Notes under the pieces: generated by a model
What the model was told of the DNA's origin: nothing
The model's database searches: none
What the model saw: only the letters and a program-made list of their open reading frames with translations
Shown: in pieces, positions 1 to 8,552 of the stretch
How the letters are laid out: each line of letters begins with the position of its first letter
How positions within the stretch are numbered: position 1 is the stretch's first letter
Translations under genes and position numbers: made by a program
Assembly: GCA_020073185.1 (NCBI GenBank)
Contig: JAIQFT010000045.1
Coordinates: 1-35,042, forward strand
DNA from: Terriglobia bacterium
GTDB lineage: Bacteria; Acidobacteriota; Terriglobia; Terriglobales; Acidobacteriaceae
DNA: 35,042 nucleotides
Reading direction: 5' to 3'

Positions 1-182
1 CGCGGCAAGGCCTCTCCAGTCTCCAGCCGTGCCGGACAACTCGCACGGCAGCGCTGCTGTAACGAAACCACGCTCAATTTCCCGGCGATATTGCAGAAAG
101 GCCTTCTCAGGCTCGGCGGCTGTTTTCGGATACGATCCTCACCCCGAAGTTCCGGAATCATAACATGTCACTCCACGGCTGG

Positions 183-647
183 TCAGAGATGCGTCGACGT
201 TTCCATGGCCTGCGAGCCGACTGCGGTGTTCCTAACCTTGAATTTCGCGATTTGCCGTTCCAGTTTGGCTCTTGAACTCTCATACGCCCGCAAGCGCCCT
301 ATCATCCCGTATAGACGAAGAAGCGTCCCAATCCAGCCACCTAGCATGATCGATGCCGGAATGGTCCACAGAACGCTTCCGCGCAGCCGGATCATGAAGA
401 CAAGTAAAACCAGGATCGCCGTTTCATATAAGGGCTGGCGCAACTCCCAACACAACCAAAGTATGAATTCATAAGCATTCCCGCGGACTGAGTTCAGAAC
501 CGCAAGCCGATCTTCGGCGATCGTGAAAGCGAATCGACCGAAGCTTCTTCCACCTCTCTTCAAGGCTGCGCGTATTTCCAAAGCAAAGAGCGACGGCAAC
601 ACCGAAACAGCTATTGTCAGGACAATCGATAGGTACGGATACGTCAT
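183..647 (-). CDS. small hypothetical membrane protein
   Basis: I do not recognise this 154-residue protein. It has an N-terminal hydrophobic stretch (about residues 5-23), a charged segment rich in Arg, then two more hydrophobic stretches (about 74-87 and 91-110). A basic, amphipathic tail (about 118-142, many Lys/Arg/Glu) could form a coiled coil on the cytoplasmic side. That pattern fits a small inner-membrane protein with two or three membrane spans. It lies on the same strand as, and 89 nt downstream of, the cytochrome b561 gene, so it may be co-transcribed. The ribosome binding site before the ATG is weak (AGG only). No conserved catalytic motif is visible and no function is proposed. 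The call rests on an uninterrupted reading frame with plausible membrane topology. Confidence 0.55.
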   Translation of the reverse strand: MTYPYLSIVLTIAVSVLPSLFALEIRAALKRGGRSFGRFAFTIAEDRLAVLNSVRGNAYEFILWLCWELRQPLYETAILVLLVFMIRLRGSVLWTIPASIMLGGWIGTLLRLYGMIGRLRAYESSRAKLERQIAKFKVRNTAVGSQAMETSTHL

Positions 648-736
648 AGTTGGCCTGTAATCGTACTCATGGCCGCAGGAAACGCAATGAGTAGTTCTTC
701 CATGTTCGCAGTAGGAGGCAGCGCAAAGTGCGAACT

Positions 737-1309
737 CTACACTGGCGTCGTTGCTCCCCGACTTTCTTTGTCCTTACGGTACACACGCCCGCCGAACAGC
801 GTGATGCCCATCCGCGAAAAAATATCGCCCTCGGCGAATTGATACCTGATGACGCCTGCCACATGGGTGGCCAGAAGCGCAATGTACATGCGTGCCCCCG
901 CTCCATGCAGCTTGCGCGCGGCAAGCTTAGACAGGTCGGGGAACGTGGTTGCGACCCCCTTCAGCACATCGGGAAGGTTGCTAAGAGCCATCATGGCCAG
1001 ACCGCTCGCGGCCATGATGAGGAGGACCGCATAAAGCAGTATGTGAATGCCCTTCATCCCGAGATAATGCAGGCGTGACACCGGAAGAGGCTCGGGAGAG
1101 TCGTGCGTCAGCACCCAGGCGATCCGTGCGACCGTCAGCAGCAAAAGAAGCGAACCTGCAAGCGCGTGAGCTCGATATAATGGAAGCTTTGCCGCCCCCT
1201 CGACTTGTTGCATGAGGAAACCTAGAGGAATCATCCCTATAACTAACACTGCGCTTGCCCAATGAAATAGCTGGGCGCCATAGTTATAAGTTTGTGGCCA
1301 TTGGCTCAT
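737..1309 (-). CDS. cytochrome b561 family membrane protein
   Basis: This is a 190-residue, four-helix membrane protein of the bacterial cytochrome b561 (CybB/YodB) family, which carries two b hemes and moves electrons between quinol and other acceptors in the inner membrane. Candidate heme-ligand histidines sit where the family has them: LFHW near residue 16, YRAHALAG near 48, GIHILLY in the third helix, and LHGAGARMY with ATHVAG in the fourth. The length is typical (about 180-190). It starts at ATG 1309, 79 nt beyond the end of the polyketide exporter genes and on the same strand, so it may be the tail of that operon. A redox role in maturing the polyketide is possible but is only inference, since b561 genes occur in many contexts. 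Confidence 0.85.
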   Translation of the reverse strand: MSQWPQTYNYGAQLFHWASAVLVIGMIPLGFLMQQVEGAAKLPLYRAHALAGSLLLLLTVARIAWVLTHDSPEPLPVSRLHYLGMKGIHILLYAVLLIMAASGLAMMALSNLPDVLKGVATTFPDLSKLAARKLHGAGARMYIALLATHVAGVIRYQFAEGDIFSRMGITLFGGRVYRKDKESRGATTPV

Positions 1310-1388
1310 ATCGTTACCAGAACCACACTGTCAGCTCTCAGCAGGCGACTCCTATTCGCAGCGGCGTAGCGGCGTACTTGCATTCAAG

Positions 1389-2522
1389 TTAATCAATCGA
1401 CTTGCGAAACCGCCAGATGCTCGCCATAAACAGCGCCGGAGCGAATACCGCCATGGCCGCCATTTGTGGCCACAGCACGCTCACGCCGACCCCCTTCAGA
1501 TAAACGCTGCGCAGCACGATCTCGAAATAGCGCAACGGATCCAGGTAACTGATCCACTGCAGGACCGGCGGCATGCTGGATATCGGAAAACCAAACCCCG
1601 AGAATATGATCGCCGGCTGGTAAAAGAAGAACGCCGAGACCAGCGCTTGCTGTTGCGTCCTCGATACCGTGGATATGAAGAAGCCGGCACCGAGCACACA
1701 AAACAAAAAAAGCACCAATCCCAGGGTTAAGACGCCTACACTGCCGCGAAACGGAATGCCAAACCAATACGTCCCAAACAGCGCGATGAGCGCGCCGTCC
1801 GCAAGACCGATGAGGAAGAAAGGAAAAGTCTTGCCGATGATGAATTCCCAGCTTCGTACCGGGGTTACCATGATCTGCTCGAGGGTGCCGATCTCGCGTT
1901 CCCGCACCACGGCAAACGCGGTCAGAACGATCACCTGAATGAGCGCCAAGATGCCGATCACACCCGGGATGAAGTTCCAGCGGCTCTGCATGTCTACATT
2001 GAACAAGGGCCGACGCTGCAATTCCACGCGTGGCATTTGCGCAAACAGCAATGGAATGCTGCGCTCGAGATTCGAGTTCTGGTAATCACGGGCGAAGTTG
2101 TCGGCAACCTGGGTCACGAATCCCAGGGCAACGAGCGCCGTATTGGAATTGCTGCCGTCGAAGATCACCTGCACGGGCGCCATCTTTCCTTTGCGAACTT
2201 GGGCGCCGAAACCGGCTTGGATATGGATGCCGATCATCGCCTCGCCATCGGCAATTACCTGCCCGAGTTGATGGCGATCCGACAAACGATGGCTCACCTC
2301 GAAGTACCGGCTCCCGGTGAAGCGGGCAACGAAATCGCGGCTCTCGGGACTGTTATCCTGGTCCAGAACGGCGGTGGAAACATGACGAATTTCGAAGCTA
2401 ACGGCGTAACCAAGGATGAGCAGTTGGATGAGGGGAGGTGCGAGCAGAAGGAACAGGCTGCGCTTGTCGCGAATCACCTGTATGAACTCCTTCACGATCA
2501 TCACCCGAATGCGAGCCAACAT
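1389..2522 (-). CDS. ABC-2 type transporter permease (YbhR/YbhS-like), second subunit
   Basis: A 377-residue inner-membrane permease of the ABC-2 family. The N-terminus has the family signature of a cytoplasmic helix (VKEFIQVIRDKRSL) followed by the first membrane span. A large extracytoplasmic domain follows (about residues 45-175), then five hydrophobic spans in the C-terminal half. The motif VREREIGTLEQIMVTPV (near residue 210) is the conserved cytoplasmic coupling segment of these permeases. It is the last gene of the export block, 9 nt after the first permease, with which it should form a heterodimer driven by the two upstream ATPases. The E. coli relatives are YbhS and YbhR. Substrate cannot be read from the sequence. 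Because the block is in line with type II polyketide genes, the cluster product is the best guess. Confidence 0.88.
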   Translation of the reverse strand: MLARIRVMIVKEFIQVIRDKRSLFLLLAPPLIQLLILGYAVSFEIRHVSTAVLDQDNSPESRDFVARFTGSRYFEVSHRLSDRHQLGQVIADGEAMIGIHIQAGFGAQVRKGKMAPVQVIFDGSNSNTALVALGFVTQVADNFARDYQNSNLERSIPLLFAQMPRVELQRRPLFNVDMQSRWNFIPGVIGILALIQVIVLTAFAVVREREIGTLEQIMVTPVRSWEFIIGKTFPFFLIGLADGALIALFGTYWFGIPFRGSVGVLTLGLVLFLFCVLGAGFFISTVSRTQQQALVSAFFFYQPAIIFSGFGFPISSMPPVLQWISYLDPLRYFEIVLRSVYLKGVGVSVLWPQMAAMAVFAPALFMASIWRFRKSID

Positions 2523-2531
2523 CGTAGAACC

Positions 2532-3665
2532 TCAATCCAGGGTCTTATGAAATGAGTGCGTAGCCAACAGACCCACCACGGTAACGAAGATGGCGAGACC
2601 TAGCAGATCGGCCCGCAGCAGGTGCAGCGGGGTGCCCTTCAAGAACAGGTTCTTGAGCATGCTCACGTAATATCGAGCGGGAACGGCATAGGTCAGCACG
2701 CGCGCGGCAGTCGGCATCTGGTCAATGGGATAAATGAACCCGGACAGCAAGAACGCCGGCAGAAACGTGGTGACCAAAGCGGTCTGGCTGGCGGCCAGTT
2801 GCGTTTTGGCCACGACGGAAATGAAGTACCCCATCGCCAGGACAACCAGCAGGAACATGGCGGACCCGGCAAGCAGCGAAATCCAATGACCACGGAATGG
2901 CACGCCGAACCACCAGACGGCGATCGCCGTGCAGAGCGCCGCGTCCGCCAGACTGATGACAAAATAAGGCGCCAACTTGCCCAGCATGATCTCCAACGAT
3001 TGTACGGGCGTCGAGATCAGTTGCTCCATCGTGCCGCGCTCCCATTCGCGCGCGATGGTCAGCGATGTCAGGAAGGTGCCGATCGTTGCCATCACCAGCG
3101 CAATCACACCGGGAGCGATGAAGGCGCGGCTCTCCAGGTCCTGGTTGTACCAGACGCGCGGCTGCAGCAAGAGCGGGTATTGCAGTCCAGGCACACCGAC
3201 CCGCCGTGCCCAGTCCGCTTGCACGCTCGACGAGAAACCCTGCACCACGGTTTGGCTATAGCTGAAGCTCAGGTTGGCGGTATTGTCGTCAATCCCATCT
3301 ACCAGTGCCTGAATTCCGACCGTGCCTCCAGCATTCAGCTTGTCCGAGAAATCAGGAGGAATGACGATCGCGATCCGGCAACTCCCTTGATCAATGGCCC
3401 GCAACAGGGCAGGGTAGTTATCAACTGTCTGCACCAAGTCGAAGTACTTGGTGGATTCGAAGCGCTTGATTAACTCATGGCTCTGCAGGCTGCCTTCACG
3501 GTCAAAGATGTATAGCGGAATCTCCTTGGTATCCAGACTGACACCATAGCCAAACAACAGCATCATGATGGGCGGCATGAGGGTCACGACCGCCAGACTG
3601 CGAGTGTCGCGAAGGATCTGGATGATCTCCTTGCGAGCCATGGCGAGAATCCTGTGACCGCGCAT
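2532..3665 (-). CDS. ABC-2 type transporter permease (YbhS/YbhR-like), first subunit
   Basis: This is a 377-residue ABC-2 permease, the same length as the next gene and a clear paralogue of it. Matching elements are the N-terminal amphipathic segment (ARKEIIQILRDTRSL), the first membrane span ending in LFGYGVSLD, a large periplasmic domain, and the coupling motif REWERGTMEQLISTPV near residue 210, followed by five spans. The ATG at 3665 is 5 nt after the stop of the ATPase gene, which implies translational coupling. With the second permease it would form the membrane pore of an export complex that also includes the HlyD-type adaptor and TolC-type channel encoded upstream. Family assignment is firm. 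The specific substrate is inferred only from neighbourhood. Confidence 0.88.
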   Translation of the reverse strand: MRGHRILAMARKEIIQILRDTRSLAVVTLMPPIMMLLFGYGVSLDTKEIPLYIFDREGSLQSHELIKRFESTKYFDLVQTVDNYPALLRAIDQGSCRIAIVIPPDFSDKLNAGGTVGIQALVDGIDDNTANLSFSYSQTVVQGFSSSVQADWARRVGVPGLQYPLLLQPRVWYNQDLESRAFIAPGVIALVMATIGTFLTSLTIAREWERGTMEQLISTPVQSLEIMLGKLAPYFVISLADAALCTAIAVWWFGVPFRGHWISLLAGSAMFLLVVLAMGYFISVVAKTQLAASQTALVTTFLPAFLLSGFIYPIDQMPTAARVLTYAVPARYYVSMLKNLFLKGTPLHLLRADLLGLAIFVTVVGLLATHSFHKTLD

Positions 3666-3670
3666 AGGGC

Positions 3671-4618
3671 CTAGTTGGTCCTTTCGACGTTATGGCCGGC
3701 CACCGACACAAAGACGTCTTCGAGGGTGGGCTGAATCTGCTCCATCTTGTCGACGGCGACGCCGTGCTCCGCCAAGAGACTGCGCAACCGAGCGGTGGAC
3801 TCACCGGCCTTGGGCACAATTAGGTGCAGGGAGTTGCCGAAAACGGCCGCGTCGAGAACTCCGGGCGCCGTCCGCAGCACGTCAAGGGCCGGCGCGAGGG
3901 GTTCACACTGGACTAACAGGAGTTCGCCCGGCATGCAGGTTCGCTTCAGCTCAGCCGGGGTGCCGAGAGCGACGATCTTGCCGCGATCGATGAGCGCCAG
4001 GCGATTGCAGTACTCTGCCTCATCCATATAGTGAGTGGTGACGAATACCGTCGTACCCTGTCCCGCCAGTTCGTGAATCACGTCCCAGAATTGGCGGCGG
4101 GTGATGGGGTCGACGCCTGCGGTTGGCTCATCCAGAAACAGGACCGAAGGAGAGTGGAGCATGGCACAGCCCAGCGACAGCCGTTGCTTCCATCCACCGG
4201 GCAGAGCTCCGGTCAGATCCGTGGTACGCGCGGACAGGCCAGAGATGTCCAGAGCCCACTGGATTCGCCCCGCAACCGAGCGCGACGCCACGGAGTACAT
4301 GCCGGCGAAAAAGCGGAGATTCTCAATCACAGTCAATTCGTCATACAAGGAGAATTTCTGGGACATGTAGCCGATCGTCTGCCGCACCGCTTCGGGCTGG
4401 GTCGCTACGTCAAAGCCGGACACGAGGGCTTTTCCCTCGGTCGGACGAAGCAGCCCGCACAGGATTCGAATGGTGGTGGACTTGCCAGCGCCATTGGGAC
4501 CCAGGAAGCCAAAAATTTCGCCACGATAGGCTTCAAAACGAATGTGGTCCACGGCCACGAAGCTGCCAAAGCGCTTCACCAGGTTCTCCACAATGACGGC
4601 TTGGCCGTTATCGTTCAT
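3671..4618 (-). CDS. ABC transporter ATP-binding protein (matches C-terminal half of YbhF)
   Basis: A 315-residue ABC ATPase. Walker A is GPNGAGKST, the Q-loop lies in YMSQKFSLYDELTV, and Walker B with its catalytic Glu is VLFLDEPTAGVDP. The switch His is in TTHYMDEAE. The signature motif is LPGGWKQ instead of the usual LSGGQ, which is characteristic of the second half of the E. coli double ATPase YbhF. The start is ATG 4618, overlapping the TGA of the preceding ATPase by one base (TGATG). A TTG one codon earlier is less likely. The roughly 90-residue tail after the nucleotide-binding domain resembles the accessory domain of DrrA-type exporters. It would pair with the other ATPase to power the two ABC-2 permeases. 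Confidence 0.9.
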   Translation of the reverse strand: MNDNGQAVIVENLVKRFGSFVAVDHIRFEAYRGEIFGFLGPNGAGKSTTIRILCGLLRPTEGKALVSGFDVATQPEAVRQTIGYMSQKFSLYDELTVIENLRFFAGMYSVASRSVAGRIQWALDISGLSARTTDLTGALPGGWKQRLSLGCAMLHSPSVLFLDEPTAGVDPITRRQFWDVIHELAGQGTTVFVTTHYMDEAEYCNRLALIDRGKIVALGTPAELKRTCMPGELLLVQCEPLAPALDVLRTAPGVLDAAVFGNSLHLIVPKAGESTARLRSLLAEHGVAVDKMEQIQPTLEDVFVSVAGHNVERTN

Positions 4619-5595
4619 CAACGCGCATTCCCCGTCTTGCCCTCCACGGCGGCGACCATGACGTCCTCGACCGTGGGTGTGGTCTTCACAATGTGATCAA
4701 AAGCGAGCTTGGCCGCGGTCAGCCGGCTGCGCAACTCGGGTATGCGGCGTTCCGCGTCATCCAGCAAGAGATGGACCCCGTCACCCACCAGCACCAGGCT
4801 GGAAACGCCGTCCGCATGCTCTAACTCCCCGCGGAGCCGGCGGGCATCCGTGGAAATTACGGCCACCACATCGCCCGGCAATTTTTTCTTCAGTTGTGAA
4901 GGCGTGTCGCAGAACAGCAGCCCTCCCTTGTGGAGCAGCGCAACACGATGGCAGCGCTCGGCCTCGTCCAGATACGCGGTGGAGGCGATAACGGTTACAC
5001 CTTCGGTGGCCAGGGAATAGAGAATGCTCCAAAAGTCGCGACGCGAAATGGGATCCACACCGTTGGTGGGTTCATCCAGGAGAATGATTCTCGGAGTGTG
5101 GATCAGCGCGCAGACCAAGCCCAGCTTCTGTTTCATACCTCCGGAAAGCCTGCCGGCCTGGCGGGTGCGGAACGGTTCCAGGCCGGCAATTGCGAGCAGT
5201 CGCGAGGCCCGTTCCTTGCGCTCGCGGGAAGGGACACCGAAAATGTCAGCATAGAATCGGATGTTTTCGTCGATGGTCAGCTCTTCGTACAGCCCGAAGC
5301 GCTGCGGCATGTAGCTGACGAGTTGCTTGGCGGCGTCGGGGTGGCGCACGACATCCAACCCCGCCACGGTGGCCGTGCCTTCATCCGGGGTAAGCACCGC
5401 CGCAAGCATGCGAAGGGTCGTAGTCTTACCTGCGCCGTCTGGGCCCACGAGGCCAAAGATTTCGCTGCGGTTCACGGAGAAGCTCAGATGATCGACAGCG
5501 CACACATCGCGGAAGCGCTTGACCAAGCCGCGCACCTCAACCGCTACGCCTTGCTCGCCTTGAGTCTCCATCGCCAAACCAACCTCGTTGCTCAC
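4618..5595 (-). CDS. ABC transporter ATP-binding protein (matches N-terminal half of YbhF)
   Basis: A 325-residue ABC ATPase with Walker A GPDGAGKTT, Q-loop in YMPQRFGLYEELTI, signature LSGGMKQKLGL, and Walker B IILLDEPTNGVDP. The Asp in the Walker A (GPDG rather than GPNG) is shared with the first half of E. coli YbhF. So the pair of genes here corresponds to YbhF split into two polypeptides. The probable start is GTG 5595, which overlaps the TAG of the adaptor gene by one base. An ATG at 5571 (residue 9) is an alternative and neither has a strong ribosome binding site. The order adaptor, ATPase, ATPase, permease, permease matches ybhG-ybhF-ybhS-ybhR. It acts at the inner membrane as the motor of a drug or metabolite exporter. 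Confidence 0.9.
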   Translation of the reverse strand: MSNEVGLAMETQGEQGVAVEVRGLVKRFRDVCAVDHLSFSVNRSEIFGLVGPDGAGKTTTLRMLAAVLTPDEGTATVAGLDVVRHPDAAKQLVSYMPQRFGLYEELTIDENIRFYADIFGVPSRERKERASRLLAIAGLEPFRTRQAGRLSGGMKQKLGLVCALIHTPRIILLDEPTNGVDPISRRDFWSILYSLATEGVTVIASTAYLDEAERCHRVALLHKGGLLFCDTPSQLKKKLPGDVVAVISTDARRLRGELEHADGVSSLVLVGDGVHLLLDDAERRIPELRSRLTAAKLAFDHIVKTTPTVEDVMVAAVEGKTGNAR

Positions 5596-6689
5596 TACCT
5601 GCGTTCGCTGTGCCGGTGGGAGCCTTTGCTGACCTCCTGCTGCACGGACGCTTGCGCGGAGATACCGGGGCCGCTCTTCTCGGCGTTCGCGGCCGCGCCC
5701 GGAGCAAGCAAATCGACGGCTGCGTCCGCCGGCATACCAGGTTTCAACTCATGCTTCTCATTGGAAAGGTCAATCTTGATCCTGTAGACCAGCGTCACCC
5801 GTTCCTCCGCAGTTTGCACGCTCTTAGGCGTGAACTCCGCATCAGGGGCAATGAACGACACCTTGCCCGAGTAGGTTTTACCGGGATAGGTGTCGGTGGT
5901 TACCCGCGCGGTCTGGCCCCACCGAATTCTGCCTAAGTCGGTCTCACTCACGTAGGCGCGTAACCACACGTGATCCAGGTCCGCCAGCGTGACGATGGGA
6001 GTTCCCGGCCCTACGACTTCCCCCAACTCGGCGGAACGGGTCACAATCACCCCCGAATTGGGCGCCCTCAGCACGGTGTAACCCAATTTGATTTTCGACA
6101 TGCGGACGTTTTCCAAAGATTGCTTGACGGATTGCCGGTCAATGCTGATTTGCTCTTTCCGGCTGCCCTCGCGCACTTGCTCATAAATCTGTTTCGCGCG
6201 TTCGTAAGCCGCCTGAGCACGCTTGAGATTGGTGGAGGAGATATCGCGGGCCTGGGCCGAGATTGCGTCCTTTGCGTACAATTCCTGATTGCGCTTGTCA
6301 TCGAGTTTCTTGAGTTCCAGGTCAGCCTCGGCATCGGCCAAGCTCTCCTGGGAAGCCTGGATGTCGAATCGCCTCGACCCCGCCTCGGTGAGCTGCAGTT
6401 GGGCGTCTTTCAACTGCATGTTGGCTTCGTCGGTAGCAACTTGCTGCTTGTAGTCTTCGTCATCCAGCCGCGCCAGCACGGTGCCCGCCTCGACCCACTG
6501 TCCTTCCTGCACCGGCAGTTCGCTGATCCGCCCCTGCACCTTGAAGCTGAGATCGCTCTGGTGGGCCTCGACGTTTCCCGACAGTTTCAGCACGTTACTG
6601 GGCGGCTGCTTGCGGAAACGGGCCGGCAGGTAATACCACGCCGCGATGGCCACCGCCGCCAAAACAAGAAATGCAACAAGCTTTTTCAT
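5595..6689 (-). CDS. HlyD/YbhG-type periplasmic adaptor of the ABC exporter
   Basis: A 364-residue membrane fusion protein. Residues 1-20 form a signal anchor. SGNVEAHQSDLSFKVQGRI is the start of the biotinyl-lipoyl-like half motif. Residues 80-205 form a long helical hairpin rich in Gln, Glu, Lys and Ala, and the second lipoyl half contains LRAPNSGVIVTRSAELGEVV. Beta-barrel and membrane-proximal regions follow. The Ala/Gly/Ser-rich tail after about residue 330 looks disordered. It bridges an inner-membrane ABC pump to a TolC-type outer-membrane channel. The gene lies 46 nt after the TolC-type gene and overlaps the first ATPase by one base. The closest family layout is YbhG of the YbhGFSR exporter. 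The substrate is unknown, with the polyketide product the contextual candidate. Confidence 0.88.
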   Translation of the reverse strand: MKKLVAFLVLAAVAIAAWYYLPARFRKQPPSNVLKLSGNVEAHQSDLSFKVQGRISELPVQEGQWVEAGTVLARLDDEDYKQQVATDEANMQLKDAQLQLTEAGSRRFDIQASQESLADAEADLELKKLDDKRNQELYAKDAISAQARDISSTNLKRAQAAYERAKQIYEQVREGSRKEQISIDRQSVKQSLENVRMSKIKLGYTVLRAPNSGVIVTRSAELGEVVGPGTPIVTLADLDHVWLRAYVSETDLGRIRWGQTARVTTDTYPGKTYSGKVSFIAPDAEFTPKSVQTAEERVTLVYRIKIDLSNEKHELKPGMPADAAVDLLAPGAAANAEKSGPGISAQASVQQEVSKGSHRHSERR

Positions 6690-6735
6690 ACTTGAACCTA
6701 AAGGGACCGACTACTGCGTTTGATACTAGACGGGA

Positions 6736-8091
6736 CTATCGTCCCAGGAACCGCTCGTAATCTTTTTCCGTGGCGCCCAAGGCATTCGCCAAAGCGATCT
6801 TCGCATCGACGTATCGGGTCAGGGCAGAGACCTGGTTCTCTTGCGCGCGGATAAGGTTCTCCTGCGCCGTAACAACCTCGACGTTGTTGGTAGCACCAGC
6901 CTGAAACCGGACACGCGCCAGCTCCAATTCCTGCTGCGACAAATCCAGACCTTCGTCAGCCACCTTCACCTCGCCGCCGGTCGATTCCAAGGTGAGGAGA
7001 GCCTCGCGAATATCCTCCTCGATCTGTGCCCGAAGGTCTGCGATCTGGCTGTTCAGGCGCTGCAGACGAGCGTCAATCTCCGCCCGTTCTCCTTCGCGAT
7101 CACGGTCGAACACTGTCACCGACAAGACTCCTTGAAAGGCGCCGGTACTGGCGGTAGAGGGGAATGTCCGCCCGTTGCCTCCATAATTGCCGCTCACCGA
7201 GAGCTTCGGCCAGGACCTGGCCCGGGACGCCTTTTGCAATTCGACCTGTTGGTCGCGCTGCCGCAGCAGCGATAAGTAGTCGGAGCGGCGGCTTAATGCG
7301 GCGCTCACACTTTCTCCTACGTCTGGCGGCCGCACCGGTTCATAAGCCAGCGCTTCCGCCAACACCAGCGGTTTTGCAAGGTCTAGGCCGATATTGCGTG
7401 CCAGGGCCAATAGCTTCTGCTGCGCCGTGTTGCGGGCGCTCAGCAACGTTTGCCGATCATTGGCAAGCTGCACCTTGGCGCGTAACACATCCAACCCGGT
7501 GGCCACACCGGAGTCGTGCTGGTCGTTCGCCAGCTTCAAGAGCGCCTGCGAAATGCTGACGCGCGTTTCCGCCGACCGGACCAAGGCTTCAGCCGATTGC
7601 GCACCTAAGTAGAGCGAAGCGATGGCGCGGACTACAAGATCGCGGCTCGATTGATAGTCGTGGCGGGCTGCTCGTTCCCCTTCCTCGCCGGACTTCCACC
7701 CGTGATAACTCTGCAAATCCAACACAGGCTGGTCGACGTACAACCGGAGATCGTACGAGTTAAAAGGACCGACGATCGGCGCGATAAAAGGACTGTGAAG
7801 ACCTTTGGTAGCCAGGTTGACCTTTTGAAACACGTCCGAGGCATCTACGTGCGCCTTGGGAAGAAGATTGGCCAACCGCCGTTCCCGTGTGCCCGCCGCT
7901 TCCTTAACCTTGCTTTCGGCCACCAGTACGCTCAGGTTTGCTTGCAAGCCAAGTCGAACGGCTTCTCTCAAAGTCAGGCGGTAGGGCTGTGTTGGTCCTT
8001 GCGGCTGTGCTTCCTGGGCCCAAGCTACGGAAAGGGTGCGCAGCAGCGCACCAACGGCCAAGATCATGGTTACTGTCCAGGAACACCGCAT
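6736..8091 (-). CDS. TolC-type outer membrane efflux channel
   Basis: A 451-residue outer-membrane factor. An N-terminal signal peptide ends near residue 25 (AWA before QEAQ). Two repeats of the outer membrane efflux protein domain follow: LTLREAVRLGLQANL opens the first, and the second contains the long coiled-coil helices and the segment RVRFQAGATNNVEVVTAQ, a family hallmark. Length is typical for TolC/OprM relatives. It would form the trimeric tunnel for the adaptor and ABC pump encoded just downstream, giving a complete three-part exporter across both membranes. It starts 69 nt after the TcmI-type cyclase gene on the same strand. The ATG at 8091 has only a distant GGAG, and ATG 8067 (residue 9) is an alternative. 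Its presence shows that the host has an outer membrane. Confidence 0.9.
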   Translation of the reverse strand: MRCSWTVTMILAVGALLRTLSVAWAQEAQPQGPTQPYRLTLREAVRLGLQANLSVLVAESKVKEAAGTRERRLANLLPKAHVDASDVFQKVNLATKGLHSPFIAPIVGPFNSYDLRLYVDQPVLDLQSYHGWKSGEEGERAARHDYQSSRDLVVRAIASLYLGAQSAEALVRSAETRVSISQALLKLANDQHDSGVATGLDVLRAKVQLANDRQTLLSARNTAQQKLLALARNIGLDLAKPLVLAEALAYEPVRPPDVGESVSAALSRRSDYLSLLRQRDQQVELQKASRARSWPKLSVSGNYGGNGRTFPSTASTGAFQGVLSVTVFDRDREGERAEIDARLQRLNSQIADLRAQIEEDIREALLTLESTGGEVKVADEGLDLSQQELELARVRFQAGATNNVEVVTAQENLIRAQENQVSALTRYVDAKIALANALGATEKDYERFLGR

Positions 8092-8160
8092 ATTGACACG
8101 AATCTCCGTAGCGTGGTGAATCTGGCCGACAACTGGTCCAAACCAGGCGTACCATGTGAT

Positions 8161-8514
8161 TCAGGTTCTGTTAACGGTTGTTTTCGACCATTCTGCATTC
8201 CATTCGTAAAACTGGCGAGCGGTGGCATCCTTCGGCGAACGCCAGGTTTCGGGGTTGTAGGGCGTGATGTAGGGCTCCAGCTTCTTGCTGATATCCCGAA
8301 AGAGATCGTGGTCGCGCACGTGGTCGACCGCGGCCCCAGCGTCCTCGCTGGTTTCAATGAAATGAATGTACAGATCCTCCAGGATAAATAAGCAACGGTG
8401 GCGAATCCCGGCCAGCTTCGGCAGGTCGGTGGCATCGGACTCGGCGAAGATGGCGGCTACCTTTTCCTCGCTGCCTGGTTTGATACGCGCCACAATGACA
8501 GCACGCTTACTCAT
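8161..8514 (-). CDS. TcmI / WhiE-ORFVII-type polyketide cyclase
   Basis: A 117-residue protein of the TcmI family of type II polyketide cyclases, small ferredoxin-like dimers that close later rings of poly-beta-ketone chains. Family marks are RAVIVARIKPGSEEKVA at the start, IFAESDATDLP, LYIHFIE, and near the end YITPYNPETWRSPKDA followed by FYEW. The PETWRSPKDA segment is closer to my memory of spore-pigment (WhiE ORFVII) cyclases than to tetracenomycin TcmI. Start: ATG 8514 sits 7 nt after a perfect GGAGG, and the GTG just before is too close. It is separated from the other polyketide genes by the carboxylase block, which is unusual. Function by family is firm. The exact ring closed cannot be predicted. 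Confidence 0.9.
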   Translation of the reverse strand: MSKRAVIVARIKPGSEEKVAAIFAESDATDLPKLAGIRHRCLFILEDLYIHFIETSEDAGAAVDHVRDHDLFRDISKKLEPYITPYNPETWRSPKDATARQFYEWNAEWSKTTVNRT

Positions 8515-8552
8515 CACAGCACCTCCCCCTCCAGCGCTTCCCCGCTCCGGGA

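Noticed and set aside
1-160. Minus-strand open frame entering from the left edge, with a plausible-looking stretch (EKAFLQYRREIERG)
   Set aside because: It has no start codon within the window after its upstream stop and cannot be assigned. I cannot tell a real gene fragment from chance.
91-474. Plus-strand open frame of 127 codons at the left end
   Set aside because: It overlaps the membrane-protein frame on the other strand, is Arg/Ser-rich and has no start signal or domain.
8112-8150. Small hairpin (CTGGT/ACCAG) in the gap before the TolC-type gene
   Set aside because: The stem is only five bases with no T-run. It is too weak to call a terminator or attenuator.
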